The position numbers were made by a program, and so were the translations under genes. Below are positions 25,505 through 32,185 of a stretch of 32,830 nt of DNA, one piece after another. Origin of the DNA: Candidatus Janibacter merdipullorum. Lineage in GTDB: Bacteria; Actinomycetota; Actinomycetes; Actinomycetales; Dermatophilaceae. Where the stretch lies: NCBI GenBank assembly GCA_019116945.1, contig DXAR01000085.1, forward strand, positions 1 to 32,830. The letters run 5' to 3'. Under the pieces are notes generated by a model. That model saw only the letters and a program-made list of their open reading frames with translations, ran no database searches and had not been told where the DNA came from. How positions within the stretch are numbered: the first letter of the stretch is position 1; every line of letters begins with the position of its first letter.

Positions 25505-27630
25505 GCTGACCTCCGCTCGTAGTACCGGGCGATGTTCCGGCACTGCTTGCAGATGCCTGCCCCCAGCTCTTCCTTGCCCATGAGGTGCCGGGTGTTGCAG
25601 GTGGGGCAGAGTGGTCGCTCATCCCCCTGGTCGCTGGGATCCCCCTGGTCGCTGCGGATGCCCTGGTCCTCGTGGCTGGGGGTGGGCTCGTCGTGGCCCC
25701 CCGTGAGGTTGAGGGTGGGGGTGTCGTCGTGCCCCCCGGTCCGGTCAGGACCCCCGGTCTGCGTGGATGGCCCCCGGTCGTCAGGAGCGCCGGCCACCGT
25801 AGGTACTCCCGTAGGTACCGTAGGTACCGGCTTCTGATCGGTAGTACCTACGGGACCTACGGTGGTACCTACGCGGAGAATCCAGCTCCAGGTGGACCCG
25901 GACTCGAAGCCCGCCCGCTGGGTGTCTGCGACCTTCCTCCTCGCGTTTTTGAGGGTGCTCGCGCTGTAGCCGGCTGCCTTCCCGGCCGCGATGACGTCCT
26001 TGGATGCGGCCTCCCCGCCTGCCTGCTCCAGGTAGCCGTGGATCCACGAGGCGGCGTCCTTCGCTTCCTCCAGGTCCTCGGGGTCGCGCCGTGAGTCTCG
26101 GATGATGTCCGCGACGGATCGGTCCGACTCCCCGGTGAACGTGAACTTCCCGGTGATCGCGACGCCCTTCTTGGTCTGGACCTCGGAGGACTCGATGACG
26201 TAGGAGAGGCTGGGCAGGTCGTCGCGACCGAGACTGTTCTTCACCTGCGACATGACTCGCCCGCCCGCTTCGTCGGTCTCGTCGCGCGCGAAGCCGAAGA
26301 CGGATCGGGGGACGTTCTTGAACGCGCCGGATCCGGTGATGAGGCTGGCGGCGTCACTGCCGCCTCCCTTGTTGAAGTGGGCGATCCCCAAGAAGATCGA
26401 CTCGGTGCGGTCGGCCATCTTCGCCAGCGGGTCCAGCGCGGAGCGGACCTCCCTCTCGCGGTGGGTGTCGATCTTCTCCCCGATCACGGACATGAGTGGG
26501 TCGATCACGACGAGAGCGACCTCGTGGTGACGGACCTCGCGCTCCAGGAGCAGGTTGTCCGTGGGCAGGGAGAGCGTCAGCTCATCGTCGTCACTGGCGA
26601 TGACCTCGAAGCGGCCGACCATAGAGAGGTCTGCTCCTGCTGCGATGAGGCGGGGCACGAGGGTGTGTTTCCACGAGTCCTCGACCGCGACGTAGAAGAC
26701 GCGCCTCGGGATCCCGTAGTACGCGCCGGGGAGGGTGCCCTTCGTGATGTGTGCCGCGAGCCAGATGCCGAAGGAGGACTTCCCGGTGCCCTCACGGCCT
26801 GCCGCGATGGACAGGGAGCCGGAGGGGATCCGGCCGGCCTCGTCGGTGGTCCAGGCCCAAACGACCGGCTCGGGCTCGATGTGCGCCGCCCACGTGACTC
26901 GCGCGCGACGAAGGGGCGTGGCCTCCTCGACCTCCAGCTCGACGAAGTCCTCGACGCCGTTCTCGGCGGCGATGTGGTCGGCCGCGTCCTTGCCGACCTT
27001 CGCCTCGACGAAGGACAGGCTCTTCGCGATCGCGCGGACCTTCTCCTCGACGGTTTCGGCCCACTTCTTGCCGGCGTCGTCCCGGTCGACGACGGCCACG
27101 ACGACCGCGTCCTTCAGTGGGGTGAAGTCCACCTTCCCGATGGAGTTCGCGCCCTGCGGTCCGGTGGTGGCGACGAGGCCGACCGCCTCGAGGGCGTGGA
27201 CGTCTTCTTCGCCCTCGACGAGGTAGATCGTCGTGCCTGCCTTGACGGCTGCGGCGACCTGCGGAAGGTGGTAGAGGATCGCCTTCTTGACGTCGCCGCC
27301 TGCGGGCCGGAACGTCTTCTTCACGCCTGCGCTGTCGTAGGTGCGTGCGACGCTGCGAAGGACGGTCCCGTTCTGGTCGGCGTAGTCGTACCTCGTGCGG
27401 GGCTCGTTGAAGAGATCGCGGGTGACGAGACCGAGGGCGCTAAGGACGTCCTCGGTCTCGCACCCTGCGTGGCAGTAAGCGAGGACCTTCGTCTCCGTGG
27501 CCGTGAGCGACAAGGACGGGCTCCGGTCCTCGTGGGCGGGGCACTGTGCCACGGCCTTCTTGTCGCCGCTTTGCTGGACGTGCTTCCCCTCGTCGCGCAG
27601 CTTGTCGACGAGGCGCTCGAAGGCGTTCAA
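25501..27630 (-). CDS. Primase-helicase (Toprim plus RepA-like AAA ATPase)
   Basis: A 709-residue replication protein. The N-terminus has a CHC2-like zinc region (CPAHEDRSPSLSLT and CHAGCETEDVL). A Toprim domain follows (IYLVEGEEDVHALEAVGL and VVAVVDRDDAGKKW). A RecA-like helicase domain has Walker A AAGREGTGKSS and Walker B ALVVIDPLMS. After a helical domain comes a repeat-rich linker (VGTT, VPT, TGG(P/H)D and SDQGD units). The C-terminal zinc knuckle is CPTCNTRH with CKQC. I chose TTG 27630 because GGGAGGA lies 7 bp upstream and it begins 2 bp after the preceding stop. It probably replicates the excised element. The linker DNA contains an iteron-like palindromic array. Confidence 0.87.
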   Translation of the reverse strand: MNAFERLVDKLRDEGKHVQQSGDKKAVAQCPAHEDRSPSLSLTATETKVLAYCHAGCETEDVLSALGLVTRDLFNEPRTRYDYADQNGTVLRSVARTYDSAGVKKTFRPAGGDVKKAILYHLPQVAAAVKAGTTIYLVEGEEDVHALEAVGLVATTGPQGANSIGKVDFTPLKDAVVVAVVDRDDAGKKWAETVEEKVRAIAKSLSFVEAKVGKDAADHIAAENGVEDFVELEVEEATPLRRARVTWAAHIEPEPVVWAWTTDEAGRIPSGSLSIAAGREGTGKSSFGIWLAAHITKGTLPGAYYGIPRRVFYVAVEDSWKHTLVPRLIAAGADLSMVGRFEVIASDDDELTLSLPTDNLLLEREVRHHEVALVVIDPLMSVIGEKIDTHREREVRSALDPLAKMADRTESIFLGIAHFNKGGGSDAASLITGSGAFKNVPRSVFGFARDETDEAGGRVMSQVKNSLGRDDLPSLSYVIESSEVQTKKGVAITGKFTFTGESDRSVADIIRDSRRDPEDLEEAKDAASWIHGYLEQAGGEAASKDVIAAGKAAGYSASTLKNARRKVADTQRAGFESGSTWSWILRVGTTVGPVGTTDQKPVPTVPTGVPTVAGAPDDRGPSTQTGGPDRTGGHDDTPTLNLTGGHDEPTPSHEDQGIRSDQGDPSDQGDERPLCPTCNTRHLMGKEELGAGICKQCRNIARYYERRSA
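25621..25657. repeat. 18-bp tandem repeat in the primase gene
   Basis: ATCCCCCTGGTCGCTGGG at 25621-25638 is repeated with minor change at 25639-25657, followed by a partial third copy. On the coding strand it encodes SDQGDP units of the protein linker. Confidence 0.75.
25797..25873. repeat. Inverted iteron-like array, candidate replication origin
   Basis: Three direct copies of CCGTAGGTAC (from 25797, 25809 and 25818) face three inverted, slightly varied copies of GTACCTACGG (near 25844, 25854 and 25865), around a 15-bp centre (25829-25843). The array lies inside the linker-coding part of the primase gene. Origins of phage-inducible islands use repeats bound by their own Rep protein. Palindromic protein-coding repeats (VPT/VGT units) are the simpler alternative. 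Confidence 0.6.
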
Positions 27631-27632
27631 GT

Positions 27633-28022
27633 TCAGTCCTCCCGCCGTCCGGTGATCTCGTCGAGTGCGTGGCCGGCGAGGCAGCGGAGGGCTTCGGCGG
27701 CCTTGTGGAGCTCGAAGTCTGCGTAGAGCTCGAAGGGCTTCGTGATGTCGAGGGCGTCCACGGCGGAGTACCGCAGGTGGTGCGCCGCCTCGATCCACTC
27801 CTCTGCGTTCTTCCGCTCGGCGGCGAACATCTGGAAGACGTCGAGGGCGCTGAGGTCCCCCCGGATGCCGGCTGCGATGTCCCAGCCAGACTCTTCGATC
27901 CCGTCAAAGGCGTCCGGGATCCCGGCAATGTCGTTCAGGTAGTGGAGCACGGCAGTGAGTTCGTCCGGGCTGAATCCCTGGAGGCCGAGTCCGTCGATGG
28001 CGTGGGTGGTCGTGTTCTGCAT
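27633..28022 (-). CDS. Hypothetical protein of the satellite operon
   Basis: A 129-residue acidic, largely helical protein (start MQNTTTHAIDGLGLQGFSPD; later EEWIEAAHHLRYSAVDAL). The strong ribosome site AAGGAGAAGG precedes ATG 28022. It has no transmembrane segment, signal peptide or motif that I recognise. It lies between the AlpA/Xis-like gene and the primase-helicase in the same operon, a place that often holds small regulatory or replication-accessory proteins in islands. A function cannot be assigned. Confidence 0.7.
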   Translation of the reverse strand: MQNTTTHAIDGLGLQGFSPDELTAVLHYLNDIAGIPDAFDGIEESGWDIAAGIRGDLSALDVFQMFAAERKNAEEWIEAAHHLRYSAVDALDITKPFELYADFELHKAAEALRCLAGHALDEITGRRED

Positions 28023-28050
28023 GTCCTTCTCCTTGATCTAGTGGGTTGGT

Positions 28051-28242
28051 TCAGCTGGCGGGCTGGGGCTGGCTGGCGTCGAGCTGGGCGACGAACCACG
28101 CGTCGAGGTCCTGGCGGCGGTAGACCACGCGGCGGCCGAGCTTCACGGCTCTGGGTCCTTCGCCTCGGTGCCTCCAGTAGCGGAGGGTCCCCTCGGGGAT
28201 ACGCAGGTACTGGCTTGCTTCGGTGACTGTCATGAGGTCCAT
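28051..28242 (-). CDS. Excisionase/AlpA-like helix-turn-helix protein
   Basis: A 63-residue winged-helix protein of the HTH_17/excisionase family: MTVTEASQYLRIPEGTLRYW, then HRGEGPRAVKLGRRVVYRRQ, ending DLDAWFVAQLD. Such proteins act as recombination directionality factors or as AlpA-type activators in satellites. ATG 28242 follows AGAAGGAAAC; the upstream extension is unsupported, and ATG 28233 is an alternative. It is the first gene of the leftward operon and diverges from the XRE repressor, matching the regulator layout of phage-inducible islands. Confidence 0.83.
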   Translation of the reverse strand: MDLMTVTEASQYLRIPEGTLRYWRHRGEGPRAVKLGRRVVYRRQDLDAWFVAQLDASQPQPAS

Positions 28243-28333
28243 GAAGTTTCCTTCTCTAGGTGGAGCGTTCCTAAAGAAGCAAAGCACAGGCCAACCTACT
28301 CACGCAACCTCGTGAAGGTAGTACGCTGCCAAC
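28243..28333. promoter_or_regulatory. Divergent control region of the element
   Basis: These 91 bp separate the leftward operon from the rightward xre-int pair and are less GC-rich than their surroundings. They hold an inverted repeat at 28296-28321 (CTAC..CACG and CGTG..GTAG around CAACCT), a likely operator for the XRE repressor. The XRE ATG has no visible ribosome site, so a leaderless message is possible. Confidence 0.55.
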
Positions 28334-28870
28334 ATGGCAAACAATGACTCGGTGGAAGACCGTTACGGTCGGAACGTCCGGCGCTTCCGCAAGGAGGCCG
28401 GGCTCTCCCAAGGGCAACTGGCGGAGAAGCTCAGAGAGCACGGGGTGGACCTGCATCCGTCCGCCATCGCGAAGATCGAGACGCGCGACGTGCAGAACCC
28501 TCGGAGCGTCCGCCTCAACGAGGCTCAGGCGATCGCGGACGCGTTGGACGTCGACCTGCGGATGCTCACCGGGTCACCGAGGAGGGGGAACCTGAAGACG
28601 TTCACGGTCACGCAGGACGTCCGTAAGGTGCAGGTGAGATATCTCCGAGATGCCGAGGATGCGCTGAGCCGGGCTCAGGAGGACGTGGACCGCGCGAGAC
28701 GAGACGTGGACGAGCTGCGGCTCATGCTCGACCGTGACCATCGGGACGCCGTCCGCATGGAAGAGGCCAACGCCGAACAGGCGCGAGTCGTGTTCGGCGA
28801 GGCGGATCCACCGACCGACATCGTTGACCGGCCCCATGCGGGGTCGCCGGACCATGACCGTGTGGAGTAG
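28334..28870 (+). CDS. XRE-family repressor-like regulator
   Basis: A 178-residue protein. The N-terminal Cro/C1 helix-turn-helix spans about residues 8-75 (YGRNVRRFRKEAGLSQGQLA, then IAKIETRDVQNPRSVRLNEA). A long coiled-coil follows (about 100-145; RYLRDAEDALSRAQEDVDRA, then RRDVDELRLML), probably for oligomerisation, and then an acidic tail. There is no peptidase domain, so it would not be inactivated by RecA-type cleavage. In islands of this type the master repressor is released by a helper-phage protein, which would fit (inference). The integrase gene starts 2 bp after its stop. Confidence 0.85.
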   Translation: MANNDSVEDRYGRNVRRFRKEAGLSQGQLAEKLREHGVDLHPSAIAKIETRDVQNPRSVRLNEAQAIADALDVDLRMLTGSPRRGNLKTFTVTQDVRKVQVRYLRDAEDALSRAQEDVDRARRDVDELRLMLDRDHRDAVRMEEANAEQARVVFGEADPPTDIVDRPHAGSPDHDRVE

Positions 28871-28872
28871 TC

Positions 28873-30006
28873 GTGGCGAGCGTCAAGAAGCGTCCTGACG
28901 GCCAATGGCGTGCCCGATATCGGGACGCTGCGAACAAGGAGCACGCTCGCCACTTCTCTCGGAAGGTCGACGCTCAGCGGTGGCTGGACGAGGTCACGAC
29001 GTCGATCGTCACGGGGCAGTATGTGGACCCGCGCGCGGGGAACATCACCTTCAAGGCCTTCTTCTACGAGTGGTCAGCGCGGCAGGTTTGGACTGCGGGG
29101 ACGCTGGACGCGGCGACCCGAGCGGTCCTGTCGACGACGTTCAAGGACCTCCCGTTGGCGAAGATCGCGCCGGAGCACGTCGAGCAGTGGGTGAAGGAGA
29201 TGACCCTCCCGGCCAGCACGCGCAAGGAGGGGCTGGCGGTCTCCACGCAGAAGATGCGGCTGGCCTACGTGAAGATGACGTTCGCTGCGGCGGTGCGGGG
29301 GAGACGGATCGCGGTCGACCCTTCGGCCGACGTGAAGATCAAGGCGAAGAAGAAGCGGGCCGACTCCGACGAGCTGGAGATCCCGACCTCGGAGCAGATC
29401 GCGGCCGTCTTGGAGGCTGCTGACGTGATGTTCCGGCCGTTCATCGCCGTGTGCGCGTTCGCTGGTCTGCGGCTGGGGGAGGCGGCAGGGCTCCAGGTCG
29501 GCGACGTCGACTTCCTCCGACGGACGATCAAGGTCCGCCGGCAGGTGCAGGGCGACACCAACTCGACCGCCGTCCTCGTGCCACCGAAGGCCGACTCCAC
29601 GAGGACGATCTACGTCCCTGAGGAGCTGACGACGATGCTCGCCAAGCACGTCGAGGAGGTCGGCACCAGGGGGGAGGAGCGCTTCCTCTTCTCCAACGGC
29701 GGCCACCTCTTCAATCGGAACTCAGCGGGCCACTATTGGCGGGAGGCTGCGAAGGCGGCCGGGCTGAAGGGCTTCACGCTGCACTCCCTTCGCCACTACT
29801 TCGCCTCGGGCTTGATCCGGGCCGGCTGCGACGTCGTGACCGTCCAGCGTGCGATGGGGCACTCTCAGCCGTCGATCACTCTCGACGTCTACAGCTCGTT
29901 GTGGCCGAAGGCGGAGGACCGCACGAGGTCCGCGGCGGCCGCGATGATGGCCGAAGTTCTGGCTCCTGCGGACTCTGTGCGGACTCGTGGGGCTTCTGCC
30001 CCTTGA
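28873..30006 (+). CDS. int: Tyrosine integrase
   Basis: A 377-residue phage-type integrase: an N-terminal arm-binding domain (MASVKKRPDGQWRARYRDAA), a SAM-like core-binding domain (about 60-165) and a catalytic domain with R200 (FAGLRLGEAAG), H304 and R307 (LHSLRHYFAS), H330 (MGHSQ) and nucleophile Y340 (LDVYSSLWP). All catalytic residues visible to me are intact. It starts at GTG 28873, probably co-transcribed with the repressor. Its 3' end contains two TGCGGAC repeats and lies 13 bp from the right att core. Confidence 0.95.
   Translation: MASVKKRPDGQWRARYRDAANKEHARHFSRKVDAQRWLDEVTTSIVTGQYVDPRAGNITFKAFFYEWSARQVWTAGTLDAATRAVLSTTFKDLPLAKIAPEHVEQWVKEMTLPASTRKEGLAVSTQKMRLAYVKMTFAAAVRGRRIAVDPSADVKIKAKKKRADSDELEIPTSEQIAAVLEAADVMFRPFIAVCAFAGLRLGEAAGLQVGDVDFLRRTIKVRRQVQGDTNSTAVLVPPKADSTRTIYVPEELTTMLAKHVEEVGTRGEERFLFSNGGHLFNRNSAGHYWREAAKAAGLKGFTLHSLRHYFASGLIRAGCDVVTVQRAMGHSQPSITLDVYSSLWPKAEDRTRSAAAAMMAEVLAPADSVRTRGASAP
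29967..29984. repeat. Two TGCGGAC repeats at 11-bp spacing near attR
   Basis: Copies at 29967-29973 and 29978-29984, inside the end of the integrase gene. They have the same sequence, orientation and 11-bp period as the three copies near attL. Confidence 0.65.
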
Positions 30007-30014
30007 AATGGGGC
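29998..30014. terminator. Short GC hairpin after int
   Basis: GCCCC-TTGAAAT-GGGGC overlaps the integrase stop region, just before attR. The stem is only 5 bp and has no T-run, so it is a weak terminator candidate. Confidence 0.35.
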
Positions 30015-30017
30015 GCT

Positions 30018-30512
30018 CTAGCGGTAGTTGACGTACTGGAGCGCGACGTCGAGGTCCTTGCCCTTGAGGAGGCTGATGACCTCTTGGAGGTCATCGCGGG
30101 ACTTGCCGGTGACGCGCAGCTCGTCGCCCTGGATCTGGGGCTTGATGCCCTTCGGGCCCTCGTCGCGGATGATCTTGGAGATCTTCTTCGCGTTGTCCTG
30201 GTCGATCCCCTCCTTCGTGGGGCCGGCGAGGACGTACTCCTTGCCGGATGCCTGCGGCTCCTTCTCGCCGAAGTCGAGGTTCTTCAGCGAGACCCCGCGA
30301 CGGATGAGCTTGGACTCGAAGACGTCGAGGACGGCGAGCACCCGGTCGGCGCTGTTGGCCTTGATGACGACGGACTCCCCGCTCCACTCGATGGAGGCGC
30401 CGACCCCCTTGAAGTCGTAACGCTGGGAGACCTCCTTGGCGGTCTGGTTGAGGGCATTGTCGACCTCCTGGCGGTCGACCTTGCTCACGATGTCGAAGCT
30501 GCTGCTGGCCAT
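30018..30512 (-). CDS. yajQ: YajQ family nucleotide-binding protein
   Basis: A 164-residue DUF520 protein. It begins [20 protein letters not shown] and ends VALQYVNYR, both typical of YajQ. The family consists of two ferredoxin-like domains. Members bind RNA or nucleotides, and some bind cyclic di-GMP; the role in actinobacteria is unclear. ATG 30512 is preceded by AAGGAG. The last codons and most of the stop codon lie in the att core, so the satellite uses the 3' end of this conserved gene as its integration site without changing the protein. Confidence 0.93.
   Translation of the reverse strand: MASSSFDIVSKVDRQEVDNALNQTAKEVSQRYDFKGVGASIEWSGESVVIKANSADRVLAVLDVFESKLIRRGVSLKNLDFGEKEPQASGKEYVLAGPTKEGIDQDNAKKISKIIRDEGPKGIKPQIQGDELRVTGKSRDDLQEVISLLKGKDLDVALQYVNYR
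30020..30033. repeat. Right attachment core (attR)
   Basis: AGCGGTAGTTGACG, identical to 19230-19243. It encodes the last residues of YajQ on the minus strand and part of its TAG stop. Confidence 0.85.
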
Positions 30513-30550
30513 GTCCTGCGGGCTCCTTCCGGGGGGTGATCCAGAGCGGA

Positions 30551-30581
30551 TTGCGTTGAGGGGTGGTTGGCTTGCTATCCT
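30551..30581 (+). promoter_or_regulatory. Possible promoter of tRNA-Tyr
   Basis: TATCCT (30576-30581) is a -10 candidate about 14 bp before the tRNA. TTGCGT (30551-30556) could be the -35, but its 19-bp spacing is long. Confidence 0.35.
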
Positions 30582-30594
30582 TCCATGCGCACGA

Positions 30595-30677
30595 GGCAGG
30601 TTGTCCGAGCGGCCAATGGAAACGGACTGTAAATCCGTCGGGTTATCCCTACGAAGGTTCGAATCCTTCACCTGCCA
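30595..30677 (+). tRNA. tRNA-Tyr (anticodon GTA)
   Basis: An 83-nt class II tRNA. The acceptor stem is GGCAGGT/ACCTGCC with discriminator A. The anticodon stem ACGGA/TCCGT encloses CTGTAAA with anticodon GTA. A long variable arm (CGGGTTATCCCTACG) is followed by the T arm GAAGG-TTCGAAT-CCTTC. CCA is not encoded. Confidence 0.96.
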
Positions 30678-30689
30678 CCGAGGTGCACT

Positions 30690-30725
30690 GCGAGCCCCGA
30701 GCCGGGACACCGGCTCGGGGCTCGC
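30690..30725. terminator. Strong bidirectional terminator hairpin
   Basis: A perfect 16-bp stem (GCGAGCCCCGAGCCGG and its complement) around the loop GACA, lying between tRNA-Tyr and the converging end of the parA-like gene. The length and GC content make it a likely terminator for both, although T-runs are absent. Confidence 0.75.
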
Positions 30726-30741
30726 GGCGTCGTGGCCGACG

Positions 30742-31485
30742 TCACTTCAGGCGCTTGAGCGCCTCCGCCCACAGCTCGCGATATGCCTGGGCCGCTGGGG
30801 ATCGCGGCTGCCACTCGACGATCGGCGCCCGACGGACACCCATCTGCTCGACGGCGCTCGAGGCGGGGACGACGGTCCGCGCGACGTCCTTGCGCGAGCC
30901 GGGCAGCTCCTCGACCAGGTCCTTGTGCAGCCGGCGCCGGCGGTCGACCATCGAGAGGAAGGCGAGCAGCTTCGGGGACTTCCCCTTCGTGTCGTCGATG
31001 AAGTCGCGCAGCTGGTCGAGCGTGCGCACCGCCAGCGGCGAGGGCATGACCGGGGCGAGGACGAGGTCGGCCGCGCGGACGATGTTCTCCGAGACGAGGG
31101 AGATGCTCGGGGCGCAGTCGAGGACGACGAGGTCGTACTTCTTGGACAACGTCGCGAGGAGGTCGCCGAGCATGCGGGTCGGCTTCTTCTCCGCGTCGAG
31201 GAGCAGGTCGAGGTTCCGGTAGGAGACGTCGGAGGGGATGACGTCGAGATTGTCGTAATCACTCGCCTTGACTGCGTGCGCGAGGTCCCGCTTGCCCCCG
31301 ACGAGGGCCTCGCCGCCCCCCTTCACCTTGGCCTTGACCTTGAAGAGCCAGGTCGCGCCGCCCTGGGGGTCGAGGTCCCACAGGAGGACCCGCTGGCCTT
31401 CGTTCGCCGCGAGCCAGGCGAGGTTGGCGGCGGCGGTGGTCTTCCCCACCCCGCCCTTGATGCTGTACGACGCGATGATCTTCAC
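30742..31485 (-). CDS. ParA/Soj-family ATPase, orphan
   Basis: A 247-residue deviant-Walker ATPase: KGGVGKTT near residue 10-17, [14 protein letters not shown] (Walker A-prime/switch region) and [20 protein letters not shown] (Walker B). The GTG start at 31485 gives the expected N-terminus ([20 protein letters not shown]). The longer frame would run into the divergent Tag gene. No parB or parS-like repeat is next to it, and it lies among housekeeping tRNA genes, so it is not the chromosome partition pair. ParA-like orphans position chromosome, protein or membrane cargos; which applies here is unknown. Confidence 0.85.
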   Translation of the reverse strand: MKIIASYSIKGGVGKTTAAANLAWLAANEGQRVLLWDLDPQGGATWLFKVKAKVKGGGEALVGGKRDLAHAVKASDYDNLDVIPSDVSYRNLDLLLDAEKKPTRMLGDLLATLSKKYDLVVLDCAPSISLVSENIVRAADLVLAPVMPSPLAVRTLDQLRDFIDDTKGKSPKLLAFLSMVDRRRRLHKDLVEELPGSRKDVARTVVPASSAVEQMGVRRAPIVEWQPRSPAAQAYRELWAEALKRLK

Positions 31486-31552
31486 AGCCCGATCGTCGCA
31501 GACGACGACCTCCGGAGGGCGCTGTGTCGGGGGTCGGTGCGACGATGCGGGC

Positions 31553-32185
31553 ATGGACGTCATCGTGGGCGAGGACGGGCTGGCCCGGCCGGCGTGGGCG
31601 GACGGGCGCGGGGCCCATGGGGAGATGCTGCGGGAGTACTACGACACCGAGTGGGGGATGCCGGTGCGGGACGAGCGGGGCCTCTTCGAGCGGTTGAGCC
31701 TCGAGGCCTTCCAGTCCGGCCTCTCGTGGGCGACGATCCTGCGCAAGCGGGAGGGCTTCCGGGCGGCATTCGCCGGCTTCGACCCCGACAGTGTGGCGAC
31801 CTATGACGAAGGGGACGTGGCCCGCCTCCTCGACGACGCGGCGATCGTGCGCAACCGGGCCAAGATCGAGGCGACGATCCGCAATGCTGCCGCGACGGTC
31901 TCCCTTCGTCCGGACGGTGGTCTCGCGCAGCTCATCTGGTCCTTCCGGCCCGAGCGGACGCCCCGCCCACGGACGATGGCGGAGGTTCCCACGACCTCGG
32001 ACGAGTCGCGGGCCATGGCCAAGGAGCTCAAGCGGCGCGGCTTCGCCTTCGTCGGGCCCACGACCGCGTTCGCGCTCATGGAGGCCGTCGGCATCGTCGA
32101 CACCCACCTCCTCGGCAGCCACCGTCGTGGCTCCTCCGGCGTGTGGCACCCGGACGGCACGCCGGTGGCAGGATGGTCGGCGTGA
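31553..32185 (+). CDS. tag: DNA-3-methyladenine glycosylase I-like protein
   Basis: A 210-residue protein. The Tag core is clear: REYYDTEWGMPVRDERGLFE, then LSLEAFQSGLSWATILRKRE and GFRAAFAGFDP, later FAFVGPTTAFALMEAVGIVD and THLLGSH. Tag removes 3-methyladenine from DNA. E. coli Tag holds a zinc with Cys4, His17, His175 and Cys179. Here the N-terminal cysteine position reads ARPAWADG and the last cysteine is replaced in THLLGSH, so the zinc site looks lost although the catalytic pocket is kept. The start at ATG 31553 gives a short leader before the conserved tryptophan. It diverges from the parA-like gene and overlaps the thioesterase gene. Confidence 0.87.
   Translation: MDVIVGEDGLARPAWADGRGAHGEMLREYYDTEWGMPVRDERGLFERLSLEAFQSGLSWATILRKREGFRAAFAGFDPDSVATYDEGDVARLLDDAAIVRNRAKIEATIRNAAATVSLRPDGGLAQLIWSFRPERTPRPRTMAEVPTTSDESRAMAKELKRRGFAFVGPTTAFALMEAVGIVDTHLLGSHRRGSSGVWHPDGTPVAGWSA

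Larger units (their letters stand above)
19230..30033. mobile_element. Integrated tail-less phage satellite, capsid-forming PICI-like element
   Basis: About 10.8 kb is bounded by the direct repeat AGCGGTAGTTGACG. At the right end lie an XRE regulator and a tyrosine integrase, transcribed rightward. Leftward runs one long operon: AlpA/Xis-like, hypothetical, primase-helicase, HNH, large terminase, portal, MuF-like, scaffold, small protein, HK97 capsid, head-tail connector, head closure. Every reading frame is intact. No tail tube, tape measure, baseplate, fibre, holin or endolysin is present, and the operon ends 276 bp from the left att. Capsid-forming phage-inducible chromosomal islands have this content and borrow tails from a helper phage. 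A prophage remnant with deleted tails is the main alternative; intact genes and matching att sites argue against it. Confidence 0.82.

Noticed and set aside
25621..25657. CRISPR-like repeat
   Set aside because: The units are adjacent, without spacers, and in frame with a protein linker; no cas gene is present.
19230..30033. Ordinary complete prophage, or integrative conjugative element
   Set aside because: There are no tail or lysis genes for a phage and no relaxase, coupling protein or type IV secretion genes for a conjugative element.
30742..31485. ParA as a sign of an integrated plasmid
   Set aside because: No ParB, replication protein or repeats are nearby, and the flanks are conserved tRNA and repair genes.
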